DNA from: Hyphomicrobiales bacterium
GTDB lineage: Bacteria; Pseudomonadota; Alphaproteobacteria; Rhizobiales; Rhizobiaceae
NCBI GenBank assembly: GCA_900471485.1
Contig: UCEU01000001.1
Coordinates: 496,001 to 560,000 of the forward strand
Direction of reading: 5' to 3'
Length of the DNA: 64,000 nt
Made by a program: the position numbers and the translations under genes. How positions within the stretch are numbered: position 1 is the first letter of the stretch; each line of letters starts with the position of its first letter. Of the stretch, positions 36,603-46,262 are shown one piece after another. The notes beneath the pieces were generated by a model, which saw nothing but the letters and a program-made list of their open reading frames with translations, ran no database searches and was not told the origin of the DNA.

Positions 36603-37505
36603 TCAAACCGGATCGACGACGAAATCGCCGCCCCGGGCATGCTTCAAATGGTTCAGCGCATGAACCTGACCGGTCATCTCGAGCGCGTCGCGATAAACAG
36701 GATCGTGCCAACCTTCAATGTCGATGGATCCCGACCAGCCGGCGAGGCGCAATTCCGAAATGATGTCAGTCCAGTTGCTGTCGCCAAAGCCCGGCGTGCG
36801 CATGAACACGAACTTCTCCTTACCGAAGATGCCATGCTCCTTGATGACATCCCAGCGGATCATCGCATCCTTACCGTGAACGTGGAAAATTTTCGACGCC
36901 CACTTGCGGATCTGCGGCAGCGGCTCGATCAGATATACCATCTGATGGCACGGCTCCCATTCGATGCCGATATTGTCATCCGGCGTCTCGTTGAAGATCA
37001 GCTCCCAGGCATCCGGATTGTGCGCGATGTTCCAGTCGCCCGTCTGCCAGTTGCCGTCCATCGCGCAGTTTTCGAAGGCGATCTTCACGCCCTTGTCGGC
37101 AGCGCGCTTGGCAAGCTCGCTCCAGATCTCCTTGTAGCGCGGCAGGCTGTCGGTCAGCACCTTGCCACGGAGACGGCCGGTAAAGCCGGCGACGCAGGTG
37201 GCGCCGAAGTGATGCGCATTGTCGATGCAATCCTTCCAGCCCTGGAGCGTGTCGAGATCGATATCCGTCGTTTCGAGCGGATTGCCGAACATGCCGAGCG
37301 TCGAGATCGTGATGTCACGGTCGCCGATGGCGTCGACGCAGCGCTTTCCGAGTTCGGCGAGGTTCTGGCCGTTGGTCGTCTGCCAGAAGAAGGGTTCGAA
37401 GCTTTCGAAGCCCATATCGGCGATCTGGCCGATCCGCTTGTCGGCGCCGCCCTTCGACGCGCTGACCATGGTTCCGATGCGAATGGACTTGGCGGGGTTG
37501 CTCAC
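36603..37505 (-). CDS. Sugar phosphate isomerase/epimerase-like TIM-barrel protein
   Basis: 300-residue protein of the xylose-isomerase-like TIM-barrel (AP endonuclease 2) superfamily. Metal-ligand segments typical of the fold are visible: VKIAFENCAM, IGIEWEPCHQ, FHVHGKDA and SIDIEGWHD. Members isomerise, epimerise or dehydrate sugars and inositols. It is 11 bases downstream of the Gfo/Idh/MocA gene, so the two probably act in sequence on the imported compound. Confidence 0.88.
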   Translation of the reverse strand: MSNPAKSIRIGTMVSASKGGADKRIGQIADMGFESFEPFFWQTTNGQNLAELGKRCVDAIGDRDITISTLGMFGNPLETTDIDLDTLQGWKDCIDNAHHFGATCVAGFTGRLRGKVLTDSLPRYKEIWSELAKRAADKGVKIAFENCAMDGNWQTGDWNIAHNPDAWELIFNETPDDNIGIEWEPCHQMVYLIEPLPQIRKWASKIFHVHGKDAMIRWDVIKEHGIFGKEKFVFMRTPGFGDSNWTDIISELRLAGWSGSIDIEGWHDPVYRDALEMTGQVHALNHLKHARGGDFVVDPV

Positions 37506-37516
37506 AATCTCAATCC

Positions 37517-38551
37517 TTATGCTGAAATTTCGATACGCTTGCCGGTCTTGGCGCTTTCGATCGCGCCGAAGACCATGGCGAGGCTTCTGATGTTGTCGGA
37601 ACTTGCCGTTTCCGGGCGCTTGCCCGTCTTGATCGCTTCGACGAAGCTGGCGATGACGCTGGCGTGGCCATGCGTCTCTTCATCGTGTTCAGGCGCGGGA
37701 ACCTCGACCGGCGCGAAACCGTGCAACAGTCCCGGCTCCCGGCCCGATATCGCGGCCTTGAAGCCGTCTTCGCCATCCCAGGTCAGCATTCCCTTGGAGC
37801 CGACGAGGCGCCACTGGCTTTCCCAGCTCGTGCGCTCGCCTTCGGCGCACCACGAACCGCGATAGGTGAAGACGACGTCATCGGCGAATTCGAACGTCGC
37901 GTTGGCGGAAGCGCCGTGCTGATACCAGGAACCCTTGGGGTTGCGCTCGACGCAGTAGACGGCGAGCGGCTTCTTGTCGGCAACGAAGCGTGCGGCGTCG
38001 AAGGTGTGGATCGCCATGTCGAGCAGCAGCACGTTCTGCATCTCTTCGCGAAAGCCGCCGAAATGCGGCGCCAGGAAGAAATCGCAATGGATGCCGGTGA
38101 TATCACCGATCGCACCGCTCTCGACGAAACGGCGCATGCGGCGAACACCCGAAATGAAGCGGCGGTTCTGGATAATGGCGTGCACCTTGCCGGTCTCAGC
38201 CGCGAGATCGATGAGAGCAGCCCCTTCGGCTAGCGATGTTGCCATCGGCTTTTCGCTCAGCACATGGCAGCCGGCCTTCAGCGCCGTCGACACGACGTTG
38301 AAGCGCGCGGTCGGGATGACCACGTCGAAGACGATATCGGCTTTGGATTTTGCGATGACGTCGGCGAGATCCGTGCCGATCACGGCACCGCTCAAACCAA
38401 ACTCCTCGGCGAGCTTTTCAGCCGCCGCAGGATTGACGTCGACGAGGCCCTTGACCTCGATCTCGGCTGCGAGAGCCGGGGTTTCCTTGATGGCGCGCAA
38501 CCAGCCCTTGGACATGGCTCCACAACCGCACAGAACGGCATTCAATGTCAC
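37517..38551 (-). CDS. Gfo/Idh/MocA-family dehydrogenase
   Basis: 344-residue NAD(P)-dependent dehydrogenase. The N-terminal Rossmann domain starts TLNAVLCGCGAMSKGW and has the EKP motif (HVLSEKPMATS) whose lysine is catalytic in this family. The C-terminal alpha/beta domain includes MAIHTFDAARF. GTG at 38551 is chosen because GGAGG lies five bases upstream; the frame continues upstream without a ribosome site. First gene of the operon, directly behind two LacI-type operators. It probably oxidises the transported sugar or polyol. Confidence 0.92.
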   Translation of the reverse strand: MTLNAVLCGCGAMSKGWLRAIKETPALAAEIEVKGLVDVNPAAAEKLAEEFGLSGAVIGTDLADVIAKSKADIVFDVVIPTARFNVVSTALKAGCHVLSEKPMATSLAEGAALIDLAAETGKVHAIIQNRRFISGVRRMRRFVESGAIGDITGIHCDFFLAPHFGGFREEMQNVLLLDMAIHTFDAARFVADKKPLAVYCVERNPKGSWYQHGASANATFEFADDVVFTYRGSWCAEGERTSWESQWRLVGSKGMLTWDGEDGFKAAISGREPGLLHGFAPVEVPAPEHDEETHGHASVIASFVEAIKTGKRPETASSDNIRSLAMVFGAIESAKTGKRIEISA

Positions 38552-38598
38552 GATTTCCTCCGGTGGATCGTTTCTGGTTTTCCTCCCGAAACGCATCC

Positions 38599-38632
38599 CG
38601 TAAACGTTTACGATACTAGTCAGAAACGTTTC
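38599..38632. promoter_or_regulatory. Two LacI-family operators in front of the sugar operon
   Basis: CGTAAACGTTTACG at 38599-38612 is a perfect 14-bp palindrome, and GAAACGTTTC at 38623-38632 is a second one. Both carry the central AAACGTTT common to LacI/PurR-family operators. Their centres are 22 bases apart, about two helical turns, on the same face of the DNA. They lie 48 bases upstream of the dehydrogenase start codon. Confidence 0.8.
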
Positions 38633-38780
38633 CTGGTGTCAATAGGTCGCACTCAAGCGAAAAATGCTGCGGAAAACACGTGAGAATGCGGGCTCTTAGC
38701 CGCCGATTGCTGCGCTGCGGCACAGAAAATTATGGGTGGGGTCAACAGGAAGAAGTACGCGGCCTAGATAGGTCAGCGAG

Positions 38781-39818
38781 TCAAGCCGGCAACGAGAACG
38801 CGTCGCTCTCACCGGGCGCCAGTTCCAACGGCCAGATCGTGTTGCGCGCGCCACGCGGATAGTGCTCGGCATATGCAGGCATGGTCGCAAGAAGCGTCTC
38901 TGCAAGCTCGACGCCGAGATCGCGAAGCGACATGCGAAAACAGGTGAGCGACGGCTGCAGAAACCGGCCCCGAGGTTCCTCACGGAAGCCGATCACGGCA
39001 AGATCGCGTCCCGGAACGATACCCGCTTCGGCCAGCCGGCGATAAAGCCCGATCGCCATGAGCTCATAGATCAGGATAATCGCGGTCGGGCGATCGTCGA
39101 GCAGCAGCATCTCGTGCCCGGCCTGATACCCACCCTGCTCGCTCGACTTGACGCGAATGACCAGAGACGGATCGTAGGCAATCCCATGGCGTTCAAGCGA
39201 CTGGCGATAGGCATCGACGAAGATATAGCCGAGATTGATGTCGTTGGACGGCGCCGCGATGGCAATGCGCCGATGGCCCTTGGCAACCAGCCGGTCCACG
39301 GCGCATGCCGCCACGCCTTCGAAGTCGAGGTCTATCCACGGATGGCTGCCGCCGGACGAGCTGCGTCCGAGCGCAACGAACGGGATTTTCGCCTTGACGA
39401 GCAGATCGATACGCTTGTCGATGCGTTGCGTGGCCGAAATGATCATCGCGTCCACAACGCGGCGGGCAACCATGCGCTTCAGATACTCGTGCGGATCCTC
39501 ATCGTTCGGGCACGGCAGCATCACGAGATCGAGCTTGTGGCGCGCCAGCACGCTCTGCAGGCCACCCGTTACGCCCAGGAAGAAGTTGTCGCTGTTTTCG
39601 ACCGTCTCCTTGCTGGATTCGATCATCAGCCCGATGACGTTCGTCGTCCCCTGACGAAGGCTTCTCCCTGATTGGTTCGCGACGTAACCAAGCTCTTCGG
39701 CCGCCTCTAGCACACGCTTGCGCGTATCCTCGTTGACATCCGGCTTACCGTTTAGCGCGCGGGAAACAGTCCCGATCGAGATGTCGAGATGCTTGGCAAG
39801 CTGGCGAATTCCCTTCAT
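38781..39818 (-). CDS. LacI-family transcriptional regulator
   Basis: 345-residue repressor. The N-terminal helix-turn-helix (IRQLAKHLDISIGTVSRALNGKPDVNEDTRKRV) is followed by the periplasmic-binding-like ligand domain (GLMIESSKETVENSDNFFLGVTGGL). ATG at 39818 begins MKGIRQLAK; the frame extends upstream but without a ribosome site. It lies directly upstream of the sugar operon on the same strand, and the two operators between them are the likely targets. Confidence 0.93.
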   Translation of the reverse strand: MKGIRQLAKHLDISIGTVSRALNGKPDVNEDTRKRVLEAAEELGYVANQSGRSLRQGTTNVIGLMIESSKETVENSDNFFLGVTGGLQSVLARHKLDLVMLPCPNDEDPHEYLKRMVARRVVDAMIISATQRIDKRIDLLVKAKIPFVALGRSSSGGSHPWIDLDFEGVAACAVDRLVAKGHRRIAIAAPSNDINLGYIFVDAYRQSLERHGIAYDPSLVIRVKSSEQGGYQAGHEMLLLDDRPTAIILIYELMAIGLYRRLAEAGIVPGRDLAVIGFREEPRGRFLQPSLTCFRMSLRDLGVELAETLLATMPAYAEHYPRGARNTIWPLELAPGESDAFSLPA

Positions 39819-39899
39819 CGACGGCGATCTCCCTCCCCTCGTTCGAGCCGGTGCTACTATTGCCACACACGCCCTCGGGGTGCACGGGAAATGCGAAGC

Positions 39900-40445
39900 C
39901 TAGTCGAACAGTTCCGCCGCATCCAGGGTCGAGGCAACAGCGTCCTTCTTCGAGAGGATCGGCGGCGTGGTCAACGGCCACGCTATGCCAATCGTCGGAT
40001 CGTTCCAGATAACCGCGCGCTCGTGTTCAGGCGAATAGAAATCGGTGGTCTTATACAGAAACTGGGCCGTATCGGACGTGACGAGAAATCCGTGGCCGAA
40101 ACCCGCCGGCACCCAAAGCTGGCGCTTGTTTTCGGCCGAAAGAACTTCGCCGACCCATTTGCCGAAGGTTGCAGAGGAACGGCGCAGGTCCACCGCGACG
40201 TCGAAGACCTCTCCCTCGACCACGCGCACCAGCTTTCCCTGTGGCTGCCGGATCTGATAATGCAATCCGCGCAATACGTCGGCGCTCGAGCGGGAGTGGT
40301 TGTCTTGGACGAAATTAATTTCGCGACCGACCACTTCGTTGAAGCGCGCTTGGTTGAAACTCTCGAAGAAGAAACCCCGATCGTCACCAAATACGGTAGG
40401 CTCAATCAGCAGAACATCGGGGATCGCAAGCTGCGTAACCTTCAA
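39900..40445 (-). CDS. rfbC: dTDP-4-dehydrorhamnose 3,5-epimerase
   Basis: 181-residue cupin-fold enzyme for the third step of dTDP-L-rhamnose synthesis. The motifs are [13 protein letters not shown], the catalytic-histidine segment [19 protein letters not shown] and [12 protein letters not shown]. Its start overlaps the stop of rfbA by four bases. Order on the minus strand is rfbB, rfbD, rfbA, rfbC, so the operon encodes the whole glucose-1-phosphate to rhamnose route. Confidence 0.96.
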   Translation of the reverse strand: MKVTQLAIPDVLLIEPTVFGDDRGFFFESFNQARFNEVVGREINFVQDNHSRSSADVLRGLHYQIRQPQGKLVRVVEGEVFDVAVDLRRSSATFGKWVGEVLSAENKRQLWVPAGFGHGFLVTSDTAQFLYKTTDFYSPEHERAVIWNDPTIGIAWPLTTPPILSKKDAVASTLDAAELFD

Positions 40446-41326
40446 AAGCTCGTTCCTTCAGCCAGAATTCGCAGCAGGTACTTGCCGTATCCACCCTTGG
40501 CCAGCGGTGCCGCAAGTCGTTCGAGATCGTCCCGCCCGATCCAGCCGTTGCGAAAGGCGATCTCCTCCGGGCAGGAGACCTTGAGGCCCTGACGGCGCTC
40601 GAGCGTAGCGATGAACTGGCCGGCATCCAGCAGCGAATCGTGCGTTCCCGTGTCGAGCCAGGCATAGCCGCGCCCCATGATTTCGACGGTCAGCGTGCCG
40701 TCATCCATATAGCTGCGATTGAGGTCGGTGATTTCAAGCTCACCTCGCGCCGACGGCTTCAGCTGTCTGGCAAACTGAGATGCGCGGCCGTCATAGAAGT
40801 AGAGGCCCGTTACCGCATAATTCGATTTGGGCTGAACGGGCTTTTCCTCGATGGAAACCGCTCTCCTATCGCCGTCGAATTCCACGACGCCATAACGCTC
40901 CGGATCCAGGACGTGATAAGCGAAAACCGTCGCGCCTTGATCTCGCGACATACCCTCGCGCAGCAGCACCGGAAAATCGTGGCCGTAGAAAATGTTATCG
41001 CCGAGCACGAGCGCGGACGGTGCACCATCAAGGAACGCCTCGCCGATCAGGAAGGCCTGTGCAAGCCCGTCGGGGGAAGGCTGTACGGCGTAAGTGAAGT
41101 TGACGCCCCAGTCCTCACCGGTCCCCAGCAACTGCTCGAAGCGTGGAATGTCCTGCGGAGTGGAGATGATCAGGATATCGCGTATGCCGGCAAGCATCAG
41201 GGTGCTCAACGGATAATAGATCATCGGCTTGTCGAAGACCGGCAGCAGCTGCTTGCTGATCGCGAGCGTTGCCGGATGTAGCCGGGTGCCGGAGCCGCCA
41301 GCCAGAATGATACCTTTCCTGTTCAA
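40442..41326 (-). CDS. rfbA: Glucose-1-phosphate thymidylyltransferase
   Basis: 294-residue nucleotidyltransferase making dTDP-glucose. The signature [16 protein letters not shown], the uridylyl-lysine segment [16 protein letters not shown] and [12 protein letters not shown] are all present. It starts with TTG at 41326, overlapping the rfbD stop (TTGA), with AGGAG nine bases upstream; a longer ATG frame exists but would overlap rfbD deeply and lacks family similarity. Confidence 0.95.
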   Translation of the reverse strand: MNRKGIILAGGSGTRLHPATLAISKQLLPVFDKPMIYYPLSTLMLAGIRDILIISTPQDIPRFEQLLGTGEDWGVNFTYAVQPSPDGLAQAFLIGEAFLDGAPSALVLGDNIFYGHDFPVLLREGMSRDQGATVFAYHVLDPERYGVVEFDGDRRAVSIEEKPVQPKSNYAVTGLYFYDGRASQFARQLKPSARGELEITDLNRSYMDDGTLTVEIMGRGYAWLDTGTHDSLLDAGQFIATLERRQGLKVSCPEEIAFRNGWIGRDDLERLAAPLAKGGYGKYLLRILAEGTSF

Positions 41327-42219
41327 GACGTCTGCTCCTGTCTGCGAAGTTGCTCGAGCATGCGATCGACATGTACTGTCCACCCGGGCATAGAAAGACC
41401 TAGTCCCCTGGTCAGGAGATCCGTGTTCAGCGACGAGTTGCACGGACGCACCGCGGGCAAGGGATATTCGGCGGTGGTGATCGGTTCGATCGTCTCTGGT
41501 CCCGCCTTCAACTCGAAGCCAAGCTCAGATGCCCGCTGGACCACATAGCAGGCCAACCCGTGCCAGCTGGTTTTTCCTGCCGCGGTCAGATGGTAGATGC
41601 CATCAGCGAGCATGTCGCGGCGATGGGCTGCCAAAGCCAGAGAAGTGACATCGGCGATCAGCTCCGCCGATGTCGGCGCGCCGAACTGATCGGCGACAAT
41701 TCTTAGAGCCGGCCGCTCCTTCGCAAGCCGAAGGATGGTCTTGATGAAATTGGCGCCATCGGCGGAAAATACCCAGCTGGTCCGAAACAACAGAAATCGG
41801 CAGCCGGAAGCTTCAATGGCCAGTTCGCCCGCGCGTTTCGATCGACCGTAAACACTCAGCGGATTCGTCTCGTCGGTCTCGAGATAGGCGCCGTCCTTGG
41901 TGCCGTCGAAGACATAATCCGTCGAGTAGTGAACAAGCGTGGCGCCGTGCCGGCGGGCAAAGTCCGCGACGAACCCAACCGCCTCCGCGTTCAAGCGCTG
42001 GGCTGCCTGTTGATCGGTCTCGGCTCGATCGACCTGCGTGTAGGCCGCGGCATTTACGATAATGTCGGGAGCGTGCGCCTGCAGTGAAGGCTCGATACTG
42101 TCGACATCTTCAAGATCGAGCTCATTGCGGCCGAGTGCGATGACGGTTCCAAACGGCAGAAGAGTTCGCTGCAATTCGCGTGCGACCTGGCCATTTTTGC
42201 CGAGCAACAGGACTCTCAT
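41323..42219 (-). CDS. rfbD: dTDP-4-dehydrorhamnose reductase
   Basis: 298-residue NAD(P)H-dependent reductase for the last step to dTDP-L-rhamnose. N-terminal [17 protein letters not shown] is the nucleotide motif; [12 protein letters not shown] and the YGRSKRAGE (YxxxK) catalytic segment are conserved. ATG at 42219 overlaps the rfbB stop by four bases. Confidence 0.96.
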   Translation of the reverse strand: MRVLLLGKNGQVARELQRTLLPFGTVIALGRNELDLEDVDSIEPSLQAHAPDIIVNAAAYTQVDRAETDQQAAQRLNAEAVGFVADFARRHGATLVHYSTDYVFDGTKDGAYLETDETNPLSVYGRSKRAGELAIEASGCRFLLFRTSWVFSADGANFIKTILRLAKERPALRIVADQFGAPTSAELIADVTSLALAAHRRDMLADGIYHLTAAGKTSWHGLACYVVQRASELGFELKAGPETIEPITTAEYPLPAVRPCNSSLNTDLLTRGLGLSMPGWTVHVDRMLEQLRRQEQTS

Positions 42220-43265
42220 GCGTACTGCTTCTCGATCCAGTTTCTGTAGCTGCCGGAGGCCACGCCGCGAACCCATTCGGCATTGTCCAGATACCAGCGA
42301 ACCGTCTTTCGGATGCCGCTTTCGAACGTCTCGGCCGGGCGCCAGTCGAGTTCGGCTTCTATTTTGCGCGCGTCGATGGCGTAGCGTCGGTCGTGTCCTG
42401 GCCGATCCGTGACGAATGTGATCTGATCACGATACGACCCACCACCGGCCTTTGGCGAGAGCTCGTCGAGAATGTCGCAAAGCGTGTGGACGACATCGAG
42501 GTTGGCGCGCTCGTTCCAACCGCCGATATTGTAGGTCTCGCCCGGCACGCCGGCTTCGAGGACCCGCCTGATGGCACTGCAATGGTCCCTCACATAAAGC
42601 CAATCTCGAATCTGCTGGCCGTCGCCATAGATCGGCAGCGCCCGGCCTTCCAGCGCGTTGTGGATGACAAGCGGGATGAGCTTCTCAGGAAAATGGTAGG
42701 GACCATAGTTATTCGAGCAATTCGTGGTCAGAACCGGCAGCCCGTAAGTGTGGTGGTAGGCACGCACGAGATGATCACTTGCGGCCTTGCTCGCGGAATA
42801 TGGACTGTTCGGCTGATATTGAGTGCGCTCGCTGAAAGCCTGATCGGCGGCGCCAAGCGTCCCGAAGACTTCATCGGTGGATATGTGCAGAAACCGAAAA
42901 GCTGAGTGCTCGGGAAGTAGGCCCCAATAGGCACGCGTCGCCTCGATCAGGCGGAAGGTGCCGAGAATATTCGTCTGAACGAAGGCCTCGGGGCCATGAA
43001 TGGATCGATCCACATGGCTCTCGGCCGCAAAATTGATAATGGCACGAGGTCTGTGCCTTTCGAGCACGCCAGCGACCAGCTGCGTATCGCCGATATCGCC
43101 GTGCACGAAGGTGTATCTCGGGTCGTCCTTGACCGAAGCCAGATTGTGAACGTTACCCGCATATGTCAAGGCATCGAGGTTCACTACCGCTTCGTCATGG
43201 GTGGCCAACCAGTCGAGAATAAAGTTCGAGCCGATAAAACCCGCCCCGCCCGTAACCAAGATCAT
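42216..43265 (-). CDS. rfbB: dTDP-glucose 4,6-dehydratase
   Basis: 349-residue SDR enzyme converting dTDP-glucose to the 4-keto-6-deoxy sugar. It starts [16 protein letters not shown], and shows HISTDEVFG, the catalytic [10 protein letters not shown] and [19 protein letters not shown]. First gene of the rfbBDAC operon. The 236-base gap upstream to the phosphotransferase gene should contain its promoter. Confidence 0.96.
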   Translation of the reverse strand: MILVTGGAGFIGSNFILDWLATHDEAVVNLDALTYAGNVHNLASVKDDPRYTFVHGDIGDTQLVAGVLERHRPRAIINFAAESHVDRSIHGPEAFVQTNILGTFRLIEATRAYWGLLPEHSAFRFLHISTDEVFGTLGAADQAFSERTQYQPNSPYSASKAASDHLVRAYHHTYGLPVLTTNCSNNYGPYHFPEKLIPLVIHNALEGRALPIYGDGQQIRDWLYVRDHCSAIRRVLEAGVPGETYNIGGWNERANLDVVHTLCDILDELSPKAGGGSYRDQITFVTDRPGHDRRYAIDARKIEAELDWRPAETFESGIRKTVRWYLDNAEWVRGVASGSYRNWIEKQYA

Positions 43266-43501
43266 CGTTCACGCACCCTTCTGCAACGGAAGCCAAGCAT
43301 AAAAATCAGCGACGAAATGGTATTAGACGCGGCTGAGATTTCAAAACAATAATCCCGGAACAACTATTGCAAAGCAAGGTAAACGGTCGACAAGTCGAAT
43401 ACTTGATATTCCGCCTTCCTGGCCGATCTGATTGTCGAGCAGAAAACCAGCAATATCTCGAAATGGACGGATTTTCTTTGGCGCGAACAGCGCCGTCTTA
43501 C

Positions 43502-44935
43502 CTAGTAGACGTTACTGCGGTCCTGCATCCCAAGGACGGTCAGGAAAATGATCCTGAAGTCGAGCCATAGCGACCAATTATTGATATACCATATGTCGTG
43601 GCGGACGCGTTCCGCCATCTTGTCCACAGTGGGCGTTTCTCCCCGGCATCCGTTGACTTGCGCCCAGCCGGTCAGGCCGGGCTTGACATGCCGTCGCGAG
43701 GCGTAGCGTGCGATCTGCACGTCGTAGAGATCGTCGTGCGCCAAGGCATGAGGACGTGGACCGACGACAGACATGTCGCCCTTCAGCACGTTCCAGAACT
43801 GCGGTAGCTCATCAAGGCTGCTGGAGCGAATGAAAGACCCTACACGCGTCACGCGGGGATCACCGCGCGTTGCCTGACGCACATTGCCTGCGTCCTCCAT
43901 AACCGACATGCTTCGGAACTTCAAAATCCGGAAAGTCCGGCCGCTATATCCCTTGCGCGACTGCGCGAAGAAGACCGGTCCGCGGCTATCGATCTTGATC
44001 GCGATGGCGATGACGAGACAGACGGGCAACATGGCCGCCAGCGCCGCCAGCGAAAACCCGATGTCAAAGACGCGCTTGCATGCCCTCTCATAGAAATCGA
44101 GCGGTGGCCTGTGCGCCTGGAACAGGCGCTTTTCGCCAACATTATGAGCGACGCCGTCGACGACATCACCAACCAGGCCGCCAAACATGACGTTGACGGG
44201 AACGCAAAACTGCTGAAGCGCACAGAGGCAAGATTGAAGCGCCGTTAAATTTTCGTAGTCGCTCCATGCAACGAGCACCTCATCGACGTCGGATATGCCA
44301 TGCTGCTGAAAGAGCATGGAAGACGATGCAAGGGTCCGTTCCGAGAGCGTCAGCGTGTGCTTCACCGAATATCCGCATAGCGCGGCCTTTTCGCGAATGT
44401 CCGCAATCACGGTCCGTTCGTTGCAGACGAGGAGCACCCGTCGAGTGGGAAACGATGCGAAGGCGATAGCCTTGGTCAGGTGCCTATACCAAAGCACGCG
44501 CACCGACATAAGCGCCGCTATCGATATCGCCGCCGTGCTGAGTATAGCACCGCGAGAAATCGTATCCCCGATCTTCAAAAAGAAGACCACGGCGAGCAGA
44601 AACAACAACACCGCAGGCAAGAGCGTGCAGATCAGCAGCAGCTGGCGCCGGAATGCCAAGATTTCGGCTGGCCGGTAGGCGTGTGCTCCGCCCATGGCGA
44701 GGACGAAGATCGTGGCAACGAGCAGACCAATTCCAATATAGACCGACGGGTCGGCGAGAATGCCGAAAGCGAGCTGTTCATAGAGTGAGTGTCCAACGGC
44801 ACTCCCCGCCAGGAGCACGACGAAATCGCCGGCCGCGGCCAGATATGCGATGGCGACGCTCTTGAAACCCAGCCACTTTCGATTGTTTCTAGTCGAAGTT
44901 GGCGAGACCCAACTCTCCTCAACTGGCACGGTCAT
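43502..44935 (-). CDS. Undecaprenyl-phosphate sugar-1-phosphate transferase (initiating)
   Basis: 477-residue membrane enzyme that loads the first sugar phosphate onto undecaprenyl phosphate. Four hydrophobic helices lie at residues about 25-145, then a CoA-binding-like domain, a fifth helix ([24 protein letters not shown]) and the bacterial sugar transferase domain ([62 protein letters not shown]). This is the WcaJ/ExoY/GumD type, usually specific for glucose or galactose. It lies upstream of the rfb genes and belongs to the exopolysaccharide region. Confidence 0.94.
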   Translation of the reverse strand: MTVPVEESWVSPTSTRNNRKWLGFKSVAIAYLAAAGDFVVLLAGSAVGHSLYEQLAFGILADPSVYIGIGLLVATIFVLAMGGAHAYRPAEILAFRRQLLLICTLLPAVLLFLLAVVFFLKIGDTISRGAILSTAAISIAALMSVRVLWYRHLTKAIAFASFPTRRVLLVCNERTVIADIREKAALCGYSVKHTLTLSERTLASSSMLFQQHGISDVDEVLVAWSDYENLTALQSCLCALQQFCVPVNVMFGGLVGDVVDGVAHNVGEKRLFQAHRPPLDFYERACKRVFDIGFSLAALAAMLPVCLVIAIAIKIDSRGPVFFAQSRKGYSGRTFRILKFRSMSVMEDAGNVRQATRGDPRVTRVGSFIRSSSLDELPQFWNVLKGDMSVVGPRPHALAHDDLYDVQIARYASRRHVKPGLTGWAQVNGCRGETPTVDKMAERVRHDIWYINNWSLWLDFRIIFLTVLGMQDRSNVY

Positions 44936-46262
44936 AGTCTATACCCTCAACCTTGCCGTATAGTTAGCATAATATTAATGCGCTCAACAATTGGCCACTA
45001 ATACGCCTTATTACGTAATTCGAAAGTAAAGAACGGCCCGTATCTAATAGATTTTATGTAAAAATCGTCGAGTAACGCTTGTCTGCGCCGCACGACAATC
45101 TACCGGAAAGTTGACGGGATCGCTGCGCTGGGACGGAGAAGAGACATCTCGCGCCTGGATTGCATAGGGAGCCCAGCAATTGCTGATGAATCACGAACTC
45201 GACTTATTGATCGACGTCTTCTTCACTACCGCCGCCAGATGCTTCTCTTGCCTTGTCGAGCATCTGGCGGTGTGCCCTGGCAATGACCTCATTTCTGACG
45301 AGAACGACCCAATTATAGCCTTGCTCGAGACCACCATTCTGCCTCGGCGGCACGATGAGGGCAGTGCATGCAATAATGCCTGAGTAAGTCGCTGCCGAGG
45401 CTCTGCCATTCTCCAGATTCCAGCCGCCCATTGTGTGACGTGGCAGCCTTTTTCGAAATGTGACGCTACGCTGGCGCTCACTCTTCCACCCCATGTCCTC
45501 CACCTCTTGCAGTCGTGCCGCGGATGGCCCTTCAGCACCAAGCCCCATCTTTTGCCAGAGGATACCGTGACGCGCGCCAGCGCCCTTCAGTCCTTCAGCA
45601 GCCAGTTCGATACCGCGTCACTCGTCTCGGTATCTTTCATTTTCCTGAAATTCCCTCACCGAAGGCCAATTCTGATCTGTACCCTCGAATGATCCCGTCC
45701 GTTTCATTTGGAACACCCGAAGCGACCGTTCACGAACGGTCCGCTCGCAGCGACGAGTAGCCCGTCAGCACTCAGTTTTGTGTGAGAGATGTCCTCGAAG
45801 GCACCATCTCGCCTCCGCATTTCACTTATTAGAGTGCCATAGATATTCACCGCTTCAACTGAAATACAATCCAGAGTCACCCACATATTAAACCAAATAT
45901 CGAAATTTCAACTCAATAACGCTAAGCGCAAAATGAAATATGCGCAATAGACAAAAACATATTCATCCAACGCCTTTAATATTAAATCGGAACCAATAAG
46001 ATCATCCATAATTATTAAGCTTTATGTCACCGGATTATTACACCATGTAACTCGTGAAAAAATCTATTTACATGTTTATTATATACGGATGACGCACAAG
46101 AATCAGCGGGCGGCCATTGCGAACGACGCAAGAGACGTATCATGTGAAAATATTCCGACGCCCACTCCTCCGCTCATCCGTTTGCATAGATTTAAGCATC
46201 CGATCCTATACTGCCTGGATTCAGCTTTATCCGCCGTCCTCCCCACAAAAACATGAGCTTTG
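44936..46262. other. AT-rich 1.3-kb gap in the exopolysaccharide region
   Basis: No well-supported gene. The stretches 44940-45080 and 45880-46100 are AT-rich and should hold the divergent promoters of the phosphotransferase and the GT4 gene. A palindrome with arms GACCGTTC / GAACGGTC lies at 45724-45741. Two minus-strand frames (45204-45548 and 45704-45886) are open but poorly supported; the first is listed separately. The region could be a degraded gene remnant. Confidence 0.5.
45204..45548 (-). CDS. Doubtful hypothetical protein
   Basis: 114-codon open frame in the AT-rich gap between the initiating transferase and the GT4 glycosyltransferase. The C-terminal half (YNWVVLVRNEVIARAHRQMLDKAREASG) looks protein-like and helical, but the start lacks a clear ribosome site and the base composition at third positions is not typical of neighbouring genes. 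No family recognised. It may be a gene remnant or chance frame. Confidence 0.25.
   Translation of the reverse strand: MGLGAEGPSAARLQEVEDMGWKSERQRSVTFRKRLPRHTMGGWNLENGRASAATYSGIIACTALIVPPRQNGGLEQGYNWVVLVRNEVIARAHRQMLDKAREASGGGSEEDVDQ

Noticed and set aside
36585..37865. 426-codon plus-strand frame
   Set aside because: Runs antisense through two conserved enzymes and has no start signal.
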